The notes beneath the pieces are model-generated. The model did not search any database and was not told where the DNA came from. It saw nothing but the letters and a program-made list of their open reading frames with translations. 25,084 nt of DNA from CAZQEC01 sp964591565 (GTDB lineage Bacteria; Patescibacteriota; UBA1384; CAJBMM01), in contig CAZQEC010000013.1 in assembly GCA_964591565.1 (NCBI GenBank), positions 1 to 25,084 on the forward strand, in the 5' to 3' direction. The number at the start of each line of letters is the position of its first letter. The first letter of the stretch is position 1. The translations under genes and the position numbers were made by a program. This document shows positions 1 to 7,862 of the stretch, piece after piece.

Positions 1-618
1 GACAACGCTGCTCCGCGCCACGGAAACGAAAACGGCAAAAAACTGCGTGGAGAGAAACGCAAGGCCGAGGGTGAGGAAATCTACGCGCTGCTGCTCGATA
101 ATGGCGTGTGGGTGGTGGGACCGAACGCGGGATTCAACTTCCACTTCCTGCAGTCTCGTGTTCGGCAGTCGTATCTCGTGACTGACACTTCGGGAATGAT
201 TACGCCGTTTCGTTCCATGGAAGTGATGGTCCCGGCTTTGTCCAAGGTGCTTGGCATTACGGAATGGCCGAACATCGAGCTCACCGAGAAGCCCCTCGTC
301 GTCGGAACACAGAAGCCGGGCCTGTTTGTCGCAGACTGGGACGAACACGGAAACATGTACATCGTTTCCGTTGGGCAAGATCAGGACTGGCTTCCCAAAC
401 TCGGCGAGAGCCGTGTGTTCAACATCGGCGACAAGATCGCAAGGCTACGATGTGTCGATGGCATCTTCGCTGGCAACACCGGCGAGCCGACGCTGACGAC
501 AGGAAGTCTCAAGCTCAACGGCGAGTCCGTGCATTACATGGTCGTGGTAGGTTCAAACGCTCGAGCTCTGTTCGACAAACCGTCGGTCGGAGCGGAAGTC
601 ATCATCGAGCGAGAGTAG
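1..618 (+). CDS. SAM hydrolase / SAM hydroxide adenosyltransferase family protein (DUF62), 5' partial
   Basis: The reading frame is open from base 1, so the gene starts upstream of the window; the first Met (106) is internal. The visible 205 residues fit the second half of the DUF62 family: DNAAPRHGNE aligns with the VVDPGVG.E.R stretch, DNGVWVVGPNAGF with the family's VGPDNG motif, FRSMEVMVPALSKVLG with FxGRDIFAPVAAxLA, and the C-terminal beta domain has WDEHGNMYIVSV (like VDxFGNLITN) and VVVGSNARALF (like xVGSxGxLEI). Family members split S-adenosylmethionine into adenosine and methionine or transfer a halide or hydroxide; which reaction applies here cannot be told without the N-terminal half. 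The motif residues are diverged (PGVG reads NAAP), so activity is uncertain. Codon choice is richer in CTC, ATC and GAG than in the following enolase, and a strong terminator closes the unit. The family call is inferred from motif order. Confidence 0.72.
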   Translation, partial: DNAAPRHGNENGKKLRGEKRKAEGEEIYALLLDNGVWVVGPNAGFNFHFLQSRVRQSYLVTDTSGMITPFRSMEVMVPALSKVLGITEWPNIELTEKPLVVGTQKPGLFVADWDEHGNMYIVSVGQDQDWLPKLGESRVFNIGDKIARLRCVDGIFAGNTGEPTLTTGSLKLNGESVHYMVVVGSNARALFDKPSVGAEVIIERE

Positions 619-643
619 AAAAGGGAGCATATCGCTCCACAAA

Positions 644-673
644 CCAGCAACACCTAGAAGGACGTTGCTGGCT

Positions 674-678
<5 letters not shown>
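644..678 (+). terminator. Intrinsic terminator after the DUF62 gene
   Basis: A perfect 8-bp stem, CCAGCAAC (644-651) with GTTGCTGG (664-671), has a 12-nt loop and is followed by CTTTTT. It lies 25 nt after the stop codon of the DUF62 gene and 17 nt before the -10 box of the enolase promoter, so it separates the two units. Confidence 0.88.
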
Positions 679-1963
<1,285 letters not shown>

Positions 1964-1994
1964 TGTAGTGCACTTTGGCTTTATATAAAGCGCG

Positions 1995-2017
1995 CCCCGG
2001 GATATAAAGTCCCGAGG
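1995..2017. terminator. Possible shared hairpin between enolase and the minus-strand hypothetical gene
   Basis: CCCCGGGA (1995-2002) pairs with TCCCGAGG (2010-2017) at seven of eight positions, with a 7-nt loop. It lies in the 70-nt gap between two convergent genes. Neither side has a proper T-tract (GTTGTGT on plus, CGCGCTTTATAT on minus), so it is a weak terminator candidate, or a barrier used by both strands. Confidence 0.4.
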
Positions 2018-2033
2018 CGGGGTTGTGTCGTCG

Positions 2034-2423
2034 CTAGATCACGAAGATGCTGGTCTTCGGGATCTTTTCGGTCTTGGCAGCTATAGCCCTCCCGATATTC
2101 TCGAAGAAAAGGTCTAGGTGATCATTAGGGACGCAGAATGCCCACTGATGGTGATATCTCGCGATTCTCATCTCGGGGCATAGTTTGCTTAAAAGTGGTT
2201 GCATATGCAACTCACCGAACGATTCTCGGGTCAACATGCCATCATTACCCTTGATGGCACGGTACCAGATTACGCAATCTTTTCGGATTTTGTCGTGAAA
2301 TCCCCATTCCTCCATTGTCGGACCAGTCGATTGCCACACGATAGTGTGATCGGGCACCCCATTATTCGGGTCGTCACATACAACTACCAAATCCCAGCAC
2401 AAATCTTTTAAGCGTACTCTCAT
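2034..2423 (-). CDS. Hypothetical protein, 129 aa
   Basis: I do not recognise this protein. The start at 2423 is chosen because AAAGGAG sits 8 nt before that ATG; the longer in-frame start at 2471 has no ribosome site and would run close to the upstream gene. The product begins MRVRLKDLCWDLVVVCDD and is rich in Trp, His and Cys (YHHQWAFCVP near the C-terminal third), with no membrane segment or signal peptide, so it is probably a small cytoplasmic protein. It is the second gene of a minus-strand pair, 54 nt after the small HTH gene, under a leader with terminator-like structure. Codon choice differs from the enolase and polysaccharide genes around it. A role coupled to the HTH protein is inferred from the operon only. 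Confidence 0.72.
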   Translation of the reverse strand: MRVRLKDLCWDLVVVCDDPNNGVPDHTIVWQSTGPTMEEWGFHDKIRKDCVIWYRAIKGNDGMLTRESFGELHMQPLLSKLCPEMRIARYHHQWAFCVPNDHLDLFFENIGRAIAAKTEKIPKTSIFVI

Positions 2424-2477
2424 GAGCGTGTCTCCTTTTGAAGGCGAAAAGTGTCTGACTGATGTCATCAATCCAGA

Positions 2478-2684
2478 CTAGTTGTGATCCACAATCAACG
2501 TATCGAGTATGGCAAGTTCAGATGCAGATGCGTGTCTGCGCATATGATCGAGTGTACATTTCGTCCAGTGATGAGTGTAATTCAATAGTCTTGCCAGATC
2601 ATCGATACTTACAGAGCGGTTCAGCGTTGTTAACGTTGCCCATGTTCGTTCAATGTGACGCTTGTCAACATCAGCGGCGTGCAT
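2478..2684 (-). CDS. Small helix-turn-helix-like protein, 68 aa
   Basis: The start at 2684 is preferred over the ATG six nt upstream, because AAAAAGGAG abuts the first ATG directly and is 6 nt from the second. The 68-residue product, MHAADVDKRHIERTWATL and onward, has a predicted helical core in which SVSIDDLARLLNYTHHWTKCTLDHMRR resembles a winged-HTH recognition unit (SIDDLARLL, turn, then a basic helix ending DHMRR). This suggests a small DNA-binding regulator, possibly acting on its own operon, where repeated GGAAAG words occur upstream. It is the first gene of a two-gene unit with the 129-residue hypothetical protein. The family could not be named; the HTH call rests on pattern alone. It could instead be a small helical protein of another kind. 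Confidence 0.65.
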   Translation of the reverse strand: MHAADVDKRHIERTWATLTTLNRSVSIDDLARLLNYTHHWTKCTLDHMRRHASASELAILDTLIVDHN

Positions 2685-2731
2685 AAACATCTCCTTTTTC
2701 TTCCGAATTCGGTTGTTAAATTACGTCAAAA

Positions 2732-2761
2732 ACCAAAAAACTTTCCCGGTGTGGAAAGTTT
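2732..2761 (-). terminator. Terminator hairpin in the leader of the HTH operon (attenuator candidate)
   Basis: Read on the minus strand, AAACTTTCC (2761-2753) and GGAAAGTTT (2746-2738) form a perfect 9-bp stem with a 6-nt loop, and the 3' arm runs into six Ts. This is a strong intrinsic terminator, yet it lies about 50 nt upstream of the start of the HTH gene on the same strand. An upstream segment (2802-2814) can pair with its 5' arm, which fits an attenuator. Confidence 0.7.
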
Positions 2762-2801
2762 GTCTTAAATTACTAGTTGATGAAACGACTAACAGCCTAA
2801 A

Positions 2802-2814
2802 ACAACCTTTCCAC
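2802..2814 (-). promoter_or_regulatory. Candidate antiterminator arm
   Basis: On the minus strand GTGGAAAG (2814-2807), one mismatch, then TTGT (2805-2802) is complementary at 12 of 13 positions to the segment 2751-2763, which contains the 5' arm of the downstream terminator. The two pairings are mutually exclusive, as in a transcription attenuator. What would select between them is unknown. Confidence 0.5.
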
Positions 2815-2879
2815 TTGAAAAGTTCCAAAGATAAAATAAAAACTGCCAGTTATTTTTGGGTTGGTTAATCATCTATTTT

Positions 2880-2909
2880 AGAGTAGCACAACCAATCAAC
2901 TTAAGTCAA
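2880..2909 (-). promoter_or_regulatory. Candidate promoter for the leader and HTH operon
   Basis: On the minus strand TTGACT (2909-2904) is followed after 18 nt by TACTCT (2885-2880). The -35 matches five of six consensus bases; the -10 is weak. A start near 2873 would give a leader of about 190 nt before the HTH gene, including the terminator hairpin. Confidence 0.4.
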
Positions 2910-2938
2910 TAATTTGTGCAGTATATGCTCTCCAGTAG

Positions 2939-3046
2939 GGGTGGCTCATGAGCCACCCGCAGGCGATTCGTGTTAGACTCTGTCTATCCAGCGAGAAGAG
3001 CGGAGCTCTGCCCGAGGACATCGCCTTACAGATACAATCAAATCTG
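2939..3046. ncRNA. Candidate structured RNA or multi-hairpin DNA element
   Basis: Within 108 bases there are five perfect inverted repeats: a 20-bp palindrome with arms GGGTGGCTCA and TGAGCCACCC (2939-2958); an outer stem AGGCGAT (2961-2967) with ATCGCCT (3020-3026); inside it TAGAC-TCT-GTCTA (2974-2986) and AGAGC-GGA-GCTCT (2997-3009); and CAGAT (3029-3033) with ATCTG (3042-3046). The inner pair under the outer stem makes a three-way junction. It is not a tRNA: loops are too short and no T-arm motif exists. The strand and whether it is transcribed are unknown; no known riboswitch class was recognised. Confidence 0.4.
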
Positions 3047-3047
3047 C

Positions 3048-3075
3048 TGGACAAAATTTGCAAGTGTGCTAGTAT
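3048..3075 (+). promoter_or_regulatory. Promoter of the small membrane protein gene
   Basis: TGGACA (3048-3053), a 16-nt spacer, and TAGTAT (3070-3075) preceded by TGC give an extended -10. It sits about 40 nt before the start codon and 1 nt after the hairpin block. Confidence 0.6.
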
Positions 3076-3116
3076 TCATTACTAATGCCGTAAATCCTGA
3101 TTGAGGAAGGAGTATG

Positions 3117-3284
3117 ATGAACAGACAAACTCTGGTCGATGCTCTACAGGGTTTGGATGATGCACCAACGACCGACAGTGATCAGTCGCTAGATGTTCGA
3201 AATGCATCTCGGGCAAAGGTGCTGATGATTGTCTCGATTGCGGCGGCACTAATGATCGCCGCGTTTGTTCTTTATCCGCGGTGA
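3117..3284 (+). CDS. Small C-terminally anchored membrane protein, 55 aa
   Basis: Two adjacent ATGs follow GGAAGGAG; the second (3117) has the better spacing (4 nt) and the first (3114) is possible. The 55-residue product starts MNRQTLVDALQGLDD, has an acidic hydrophilic N-terminal half (DDAPTTDSDQSLD), then a basic residue pair and one hydrophobic helix of about 20 residues (VLMIVSIAAALMIAAFVLYP) ending in a lone Arg, so it is probably tail-anchored with its N terminus in the cytoplasm. It is flanked by its own promoter and a strong terminator, which supports it as a real monocistronic gene despite its length. No family was recognised. Codon choice matches the neighbouring accessory genes and not the glycosyltransferase downstream. 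Confidence 0.72.
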   Translation: MNRQTLVDALQGLDDAPTTDSDQSLDVRNASRAKVLMIVSIAAALMIAAFVLYPR

Positions 3285-3315
3285 GGCAACAAGTAAACTC
3301 ATCGCACGTTTTGAC

Positions 3316-3348
3316 GCCCGCCCAGCTGGTTTGGACGGGCGGTTTTTT
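3316..3348 (+). terminator. Intrinsic terminator after the small membrane protein
   Basis: CCGCCC (3318-3323) pairs with GGGCGG (3337-3342), with a 13-nt loop, followed at once by six Ts (3343-3348). It lies 31 nt after the stop codon. Confidence 0.88.
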
Positions 3349-3414
3349 ATCCCATCAACTTGATTCTGAACATTTTTCTTCGTTAAGGGGCACGGAGCAA
3401 AAAATTCCGCTCAA

Positions 3415-3441
3415 AGCTACTGGCTACCTGCTACCAGCTAT
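3415..3441. repeat. Degenerate CTAC-rich short repeat
   Basis: CTACTGG-CTACCTG-CTACCAG-CTATT is a run of near 7-mers starting CTA. The same words recur at 24711-24744 by the efp 3' end (CTACCTGCTAC is shared exactly), so this is a dispersed low-complexity family in this genome. Confidence 0.55.
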
Positions 3442-3449
3442 TATGATCC

Positions 3450-3478
3450 TTGCATTTACCCCATTTTACTGCCATAAT
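3450..3478 (+). promoter_or_regulatory. Candidate promoter of the polysaccharide operon
   Basis: TTGCAT (3450-3455), a 17-nt spacer and CATAAT (3473-3478) lie 43 nt before the GT2-like start codon and follow the upstream terminator. Confidence 0.5.
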
Positions 3479-3520
3479 TGGCTGTTATTCATCTGGAGGT
3501 GCGGATACACCGGAGTTATA

Positions 3521-4360
3521 ATGTCTGTCCAGCCCAAATTACTGACGGTTGTCATTGCTAACAACGATTCTTCCGCCACTTATACCACCTTGCGTTCCAT
3601 TTCTACTTCCCGCTATCGCAATCATGAAATTGTGTGCGTAGTGCCTTACATGTATAAAAAATTGCGCCAGCAGATCGCTCAAGATTTTGCCTGGGTACCG
3701 CAGATTAGCTCCCCTTACGCTTCTGTATCATCGTTACTAGAGATGGCTTCTGCCCGCGCTCGCATTATTTTTTGCGACGCCATTTTGTTCATTGAGTCTG
3801 GGGCAACGTTTGCCACCAACACTATTCATGATTTAGTCTTAGAGTACAATCGAGTGCCATCGTACGATCTTATTTTACCGTCAATTATTCGACGCGACGG
3901 TGGTGGCATAGTACACGGCGGCGCTCAAATGGGCAAGTGGCCACACCAGTTAAAAAGTATAACCGACTATAACTTGAGTATGGATCAGCCCCATTTTGTG
4001 GGCGGCGTAGTTTTAGTGCGCCGTGCGCCGTCAACCAATTACAGATTTGTTGATTCGGCTGACGATTTGGCATTGCTTTACTGGACAGAAGGGTTATTGG
4101 CCAATGGTTGCTCGTCTCACGTGGCGTTGGATGTGAGCGTCGCCTACGACCGATCATTATATTGTGATTTTAACGATATGATGACAGTGCCTGGCAGTTG
4201 GTATGCTGACGCTAAACGCTACATTGCTAAACGGGGTACATGGTATGATAAATTAGAGTTTGTCGTGCGTTTTGGTTGGCGCACCGAAAACGGTGTAATT
4301 GGACGATGGTTTGCGCAAATAAGCCTTGGCCGATTTAGCTCTAAAGCATCTCGATTGTGA
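3521..4360 (+). CDS. GT2-like glycosyltransferase, 279 aa
   Basis: The start at 3521 has GGAG 5 nt upstream; a much longer open frame back to 3281 covers the terminator and promoter and is not credible. The product opens LLTVVIANNDSSATYTTLRSIS, the beta-alpha unit of GT-A family 2 transferases (normally VSVVIPTYN...TLxSL), with EIVCVV as the next strand. IIFCDAILFIESGATF stands where the DxD-bearing segment lies, FVGGVVLVRR matches the GGxxxxRR turn, and DSADDLALLYWTEGLLANG matches the ED..L..R....G catalytic region. Such enzymes transfer a sugar from a nucleotide sugar onto a growing glycan at the cytoplasmic membrane. No transmembrane segment is seen. The metal-binding DxD is reduced to CDA, so the exact class is uncertain. 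It is first in an operon with two O-antigen-polymerase-like genes, supporting a surface polysaccharide role. Confidence 0.72.
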   Translation: MSVQPKLLTVVIANNDSSATYTTLRSISTSRYRNHEIVCVVPYMYKKLRQQIAQDFAWVPQISSPYASVSSLLEMASARARIIFCDAILFIESGATFATNTIHDLVLEYNRVPSYDLILPSIIRRDGGGIVHGGAQMGKWPHQLKSITDYNLSMDQPHFVGGVVLVRRAPSTNYRFVDSADDLALLYWTEGLLANGCSSHVALDVSVAYDRSLYCDFNDMMTVPGSWYADAKRYIAKRGTWYDKLEFVVRFGWRTENGVIGRWFAQISLGRFSSKASRL

Positions 4361-4391
4361 GACGCGGATGTAGTGATAATATAAGGTGGAT

Positions 4392-5828
4392 ATGTTTAAT
4401 CGGGCCAGATATTGGATTATTGCGACCCTGTGCGTACTAGCTCTGGCTGGATTTTCGGGCTTAATGTATGCACGAGATATGCCCAAAGTGCCAGTCGCTA
4501 TTTTTGGTATTCTAATTTTTCTATTCGTCTTGGCTTTGTGTTTGCGAGACGCACGCTTGGGGGCGTTACTCTTGCTATTTTCTCTACCTTTTGAGCGTAT
4601 TCCGTCTTTGCAAGTTGGTGGCGCCACTTTGCGTATTAGTCAGGTGGTGCTTGCGGCTCTAGTTTTGTCTTTAGTGGTTAATGGTCTGATGAAAAAACGA
4701 TCCACTATTAGCGTTTCGCCATACATCATTATGTATCTATTATTTGTGGCGAGCATCATTAACTCGTTTTGGCAAATGCAGGCACTGTCTCGAGGTGTGA
4801 CGGTATTTATATTTATTATGTTTACATCTCTCGCAATGTGGGTGGTACCTGCGGCATTAACCTCTAAATCAGCCATAGTGTCGGCGGTACGGGCGCTGTT
4901 TTGGGTGACCATTGTAATATGCTTATTTGGGTTTTATCAGTACGTCGGTGATGTGATTGGCTTGCCTAATTATTTAACTGGCTTACGTGAACTGTACACC
5001 AAGGTGGTGTTTGGTATTCCTAGAGTGCAGTCAACGGCGCTTGAGCCATTATATTTAGCTAATTTTTTACTCATTCCCTTATCTTTAGCGATCACTTTAG
5101 CCATTCGTCGCACCGAGTATTTTTCGTGGCGCCTGCTCGCAGGAGTTATGGCATTAGGTGGACTGACTTTAATTCTGACCCTTTCGCGCGGTGGATACGT
5201 TGGTTTCGCTGCCAGCATAGCTGTCATTATACTTTCAAGCTTGATTAAATTAATTCAGCCGAAGGTTATGTTTGCCCTAATGGGTTTGGTCGCCATACTA
5301 GTGGTGGCCGTATTTGGTGTGGTCAATTTTAGCAATGTCGGACAAAAGTCGATTGATGAAGTGGAGCGTCATTTTGTGAACATAAATCAAGACGCTTCAA
5401 CTTTGCATCGCTTGGGGTCATTTGATTCTGCGCTCGAGGCGTTTGATAGCGCGCCGTTTACTGGGGTGGGCATTGGTAACTTTGGTCCATGGTTGGCGCA
5501 TTACCCGACCGAGATACCGGTGCACGGCTGGGCGATCGTTAATAATGCGCCGCTTGAGATCTTGGCTGAAACTGGGATTTTTGGGTTATTCTCTGCCATC
5601 GCATTTTTATTAATACTTTTCGCGTTGTCGTACAAAGCCGTTTTCGCCGCCAAAGATCCAGTGCTTAAAGCGATCATGCTTGGTCTGATCGCCGCTTGTG
5701 TTGGTGTACTGGCGCAATACCAGTTTTTCTCCACGTTCTACATTATGCACGTATGGGCGCTGTTTGGCTTAATGATTGCCACTCAAAGTGTTATTTTCAA
5801 TCAGGAAAATAATGATGCGAAGCAATAG
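4392..5828 (+). CDS. O-antigen ligase / Wzy polymerase family membrane protein, 478 aa
   Basis: The ATG at 4392 has AAGGTGG just upstream; a GTG at 4386 overlaps that site. The protein has about ten to twelve hydrophobic segments spanning nearly its whole length. The family signature (Wzy_C) is visible as ILTLSRGGYVGF after the central membrane helices, a large outside loop beginning near the DEVERHF stretch, then FTGVGIGNFGPWLAHYPTE and NNAPLEILAETGIFGLF, equivalent to the GxGxxNF and HNxxLExxxExGxxGL motifs (the His of HN is Asn here). These enzymes polymerise or ligate lipid-linked glycans on the outer face of the membrane. It follows the GT2-like gene by 31 nt, and its last 17 bases overlap a second gene of the same family, so translation is probably coupled. 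Substrate is unknown. Confidence 0.85.
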   Translation: MFNRARYWIIATLCVLALAGFSGLMYARDMPKVPVAIFGILIFLFVLALCLRDARLGALLLLFSLPFERIPSLQVGGATLRISQVVLAALVLSLVVNGLMKKRSTISVSPYIIMYLLFVASIINSFWQMQALSRGVTVFIFIMFTSLAMWVVPAALTSKSAIVSAVRALFWVTIVICLFGFYQYVGDVIGLPNYLTGLRELYTKVVFGIPRVQSTALEPLYLANFLLIPLSLAITLAIRRTEYFSWRLLAGVMALGGLTLILTLSRGGYVGFAASIAVIILSSLIKLIQPKVMFALMGLVAILVVAVFGVVNFSNVGQKSIDEVERHFVNINQDASTLHRLGSFDSALEAFDSAPFTGVGIGNFGPWLAHYPTEIPVHGWAIVNNAPLEILAETGIFGLFSAIAFLLILFALSYKAVFAAKDPVLKAIMLGLIAACVGVLAQYQFFSTFYIMHVWALFGLMIATQSVIFNQENNDAKQ

Positions 5829-6987
5829 ACGTATTATTCACTATCTCACTTTGGCTTTGCCGGGTTTGAGTGTGCTGTATTTAATTCATCTCAACATCTT
5901 GAGTGTGCCGACAAATGTTTTTGAGATCATGGTTTATGTTTTAGCGTTGGCGTCTTGGCTAATATATAAACCATCACTAAAAGTATCGAGGCGCAACACT
6001 TTGATGGGAACTCTGTTGATCGCCGTTATTATTATTGCCTTGATCATTTCCGAGGACCTGCGCACTGGTTTCGGCATCATCAAAGGCTGGCTAATCCCGG
6101 TGGTACTTGTACTGTGGTTGCTCAAAAAACATCTTATCTCAAGCCAAGATCGGCGATTGATGTTGCAAGTAATGGTTGGGCAAGGACTAATTGTGGCAGG
6201 GGTGGCACTTTTACAGCAGTTTGACGCAGTTTCAGCTTGGTGGATAGTGCGAGCCCCTGATACAGCTCAATATCTGATCAATGGACGGGCGGTCAGCTTA
6301 TTCAATTCGCCAAACTCGGCCGCCATTATTTTAGCGTTATCAATCATCATCTCATTTCATTTGGCTCGGCGATGGTGGCACCTCCTGATCTCGCTGGTGC
6401 TAATACTGGCTTTGGCCGCCACCGGGTCGCAGGCCGGCGTTTTGGCGATGTTTATCGGCGCGGTCACCTACGAGCTAGTCAAGCGCGGGTATCGCAAAAT
6501 AACGGCGCTGGTGATTTTGGTCAGTTTATTGATTATCAATCCGTTTACCCTATCCATTATCGCCTCAAGCAATCCCGATTCGGCCGACGTGCGTTTGCAC
6601 ATTTGGCGTAAGGTGTGGGAGATGTTTTTATCTCATCCTGTATTTGGTTACGGCTTAACTTCGTTTCAAAATACCTTCGCCGTATTCACATTGCATCGGC
6701 CCAACTTTGACGAATTTGTGACTCCTTACGCCGTGCACCCGCACAACATTTTCTTATACGCTTGGTTTTTGTTTGGTCTCGTCGGGTTTTTTAGTCTCAT
6801 CTACGCGTTTTATTATGGACTGAAGCGTGCCCTACAACTAAAAAACGCTTTAGTTCTCGCCCTACTGACCATCATATTAATCCAAGGCATGGTGGATAAT
6901 ACTGTGTTCAAAAATGATTTAATAGTTTGGTTGATGGTGCCTTTTGTTTTGATTTTTACACCAGTTCGGGATGTTTCGGATGCTTGA
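5812..6987 (+). CDS. Second O-antigen ligase / Wzy family membrane protein, 391 aa
   Basis: The start at 5812 (ATGATG) has AGGA 5 nt upstream and lies inside the end of the previous gene. About ten membrane helices are visible. The family signature is clear: ALAATGSQAGVLAM at the position of the usual xxSRGA motif (the Arg is Gln here), DVRLHIWRKVWEMFLSHPVFGYG leading the large outside loop, and VHPHNIFLYAWFLFGLVGF, a canonical HxHNxxLxxxxxxGxxGF motif. Its partner upstream keeps SRG but has Asn for the HN His, whereas this one keeps HN but has lost SRG, so the two may have different substrates or act as polymerase and ligase. The 3' end overlaps the convergent TrmB-like gene by 32 bases. Confidence 0.85.
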   Translation: MMRSNRRIIHYLTLALPGLSVLYLIHLNILSVPTNVFEIMVYVLALASWLIYKPSLKVSRRNTLMGTLLIAVIIIALIISEDLRTGFGIIKGWLIPVVLVLWLLKKHLISSQDRRLMLQVMVGQGLIVAGVALLQQFDAVSAWWIVRAPDTAQYLINGRAVSLFNSPNSAAIILALSIIISFHLARRWWHLLISLVLILALAATGSQAGVLAMFIGAVTYELVKRGYRKITALVILVSLLIINPFTLSIIASSNPDSADVRLHIWRKVWEMFLSHPVFGYGLTSFQNTFAVFTLHRPNFDEFVTPYAVHPHNIFLYAWFLFGLVGFFSLIYAFYYGLKRALQLKNALVLALLTIILIQGMVDNTVFKNDLIVWLMVPFVLIFTPVRDVSDA

Positions 6988-7723
6988 CCTCGGGACATTG
7001 GTCCCATATAAACTGCCACCATGTTTTAAACGCCAATGCGATTTCTGGGTTAACCACTACAGTAATGGCATAGCTTTCATTAACAGTACCCAAGTTTACT
7101 CCGGAAAAGAAGAACACTCGATCGGTTAGAATAGTGGTAGTGCAAGTTGTACCGTAAGATTTGGGCAAAAATCGGTATTGCGAGCTAATATGACCTTCAT
7201 ACTTGGTACCCTTAATAGAGTAGTCGTAAATATTATAGAATTTTAGTTCTTTGCGATGAAATTCTTGTAAAAAATGATCAAAGCTTCCTTTTAGACGGTC
7301 GTGATTTATGGCGGCTTTGGCTCCAAAGCAATAAGCATTTTGACCTAACCGTAGAATTTCACGCATATAGTTTTTCCAGCCCTCAGTGCCACGGTAAATG
7401 TACACATCCTCTGTGTGAGGTTTGCCGGTGTAGAGGGTTGCTAGATCGGGCATTACCTTATCTAGGGATCGTTGTTTTTCTTGCAGTACGTCAGACAATT
7501 TATGCGGATCAACCGCTTGATAATGATTTTCGCGGTGTTGGATGATCTCAAACACTAGTCCTTTTTCGACTAGCCGATTTAGCGAATCGTAAACGTTGCG
7601 ACGATGGACTTTAGATTCTGTTGCAATATGACCGACAGCCGACTCTCCCTCTCGCAGTAGAGTTTCGTATATTCGCGCTTCATTTTGTGCCAAACCAAGT
7701 TCTTGAAACAGTTCAGTGTACAT
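6956..7723 (-). CDS. TrmB-family transcriptional regulator, 255 aa
   Basis: The start at 7723 has AAAGGA about 5 nt upstream. Residues 1-65 form a winged HTH of the TrmB type: LFQELGLAQNEARIYETLL, then GHIATESKVHRRNVYDSLNRLVEKGLV as the recognition helix and wing. Residues from about 100 (VYIYRGTEGWKNYMREIL onward) resemble the C-terminal effector domain of short TrmB proteins, which folds like a phospholipase-D-type domain. TrmB proteins commonly sense sugars and regulate carbohydrate genes. Here it is convergent with the polysaccharide operon (32-nt overlap, so antisense interference is possible) and divergent from the 7863 cassette. An inverted repeat, GTTGTC-N7-GACAAC, overlaps its own -35 box, suggesting autoregulation. 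Its ligand cannot be judged from sequence. Confidence 0.85.
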   Translation of the reverse strand: MYTELFQELGLAQNEARIYETLLREGESAVGHIATESKVHRRNVYDSLNRLVEKGLVFEIIQHRENHYQAVDPHKLSDVLQEKQRSLDKVMPDLATLYTGKPHTEDVYIYRGTEGWKNYMREILRLGQNAYCFGAKAAINHDRLKGSFDHFLQEFHRKELKFYNIYDYSIKGTKYEGHISSQYRFLPKSYGTTCTTTILTDRVFFFSGVNLGTVNESYAITVVVNPEIALAFKTWWQFIWDQCPEVKHPKHPELV

Positions 7724-7778
7724 ATATCCTTTCTTGTGGTGATAAATACCGCCGTGGGGTCATATTTGCCACTCTTAC

Positions 7779-7806
7779 AGTTTATCATACACTGACACGT
7801 TGTCAA
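7779..7806 (-). promoter_or_regulatory. Promoter of the TrmB-like gene
   Basis: On the minus strand a perfect TTGACA (7806-7801), a 16-nt spacer and TAAACT (7784-7779) with an upstream TGA give a good promoter. The transcript would start near 7772, about 50 nt before the start codon. Confidence 0.65.
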
Positions 7807-7817
7807 TCAGAGACAAC
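7799..7817. promoter_or_regulatory. Candidate operator overlapping the trmB-like -35
   Basis: GTTGTC (7799-7804), 7 nt, GACAAC (7812-7817) is a perfect 6-bp inverted repeat spanning the -35 box of the TrmB-like gene and lying in the 139-nt divergent region shared with the 7863 cassette. It could serve autoregulation and control of the cassette. Confidence 0.45.
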
Positions 7818-7862
7818 CTGCCGTGAGCGGCGCGGTGGTTTAACAACGGAGGAAACTAAAAA

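Larger units (their letters stand above)
2685..3113. other. Gene-free regulatory region between divergent units
   Basis: No convincing ORF lies in these 429 bases. They hold, from left to right, the minus-strand leader with terminator, antiterminator arm and promoter (2732-2909), a block of closely packed perfect hairpins (2939-3046), and the plus-strand promoter of the small membrane protein (3048-3075). Confidence 0.8.

Noticed and set aside
2961..3026. tRNA, because of a 7-bp outer stem
   Set aside because: Inner hairpins have 3-nt loops; there is no D arm, no 7-nt anticodon loop and no T-arm consensus.
3281..3520. Long N-terminal extension of the GT2-like gene (GTG at 3281)
   Set aside because: It runs through a strong terminator, a repeat and the promoter; the ATG at 3521 has a good ribosome site.
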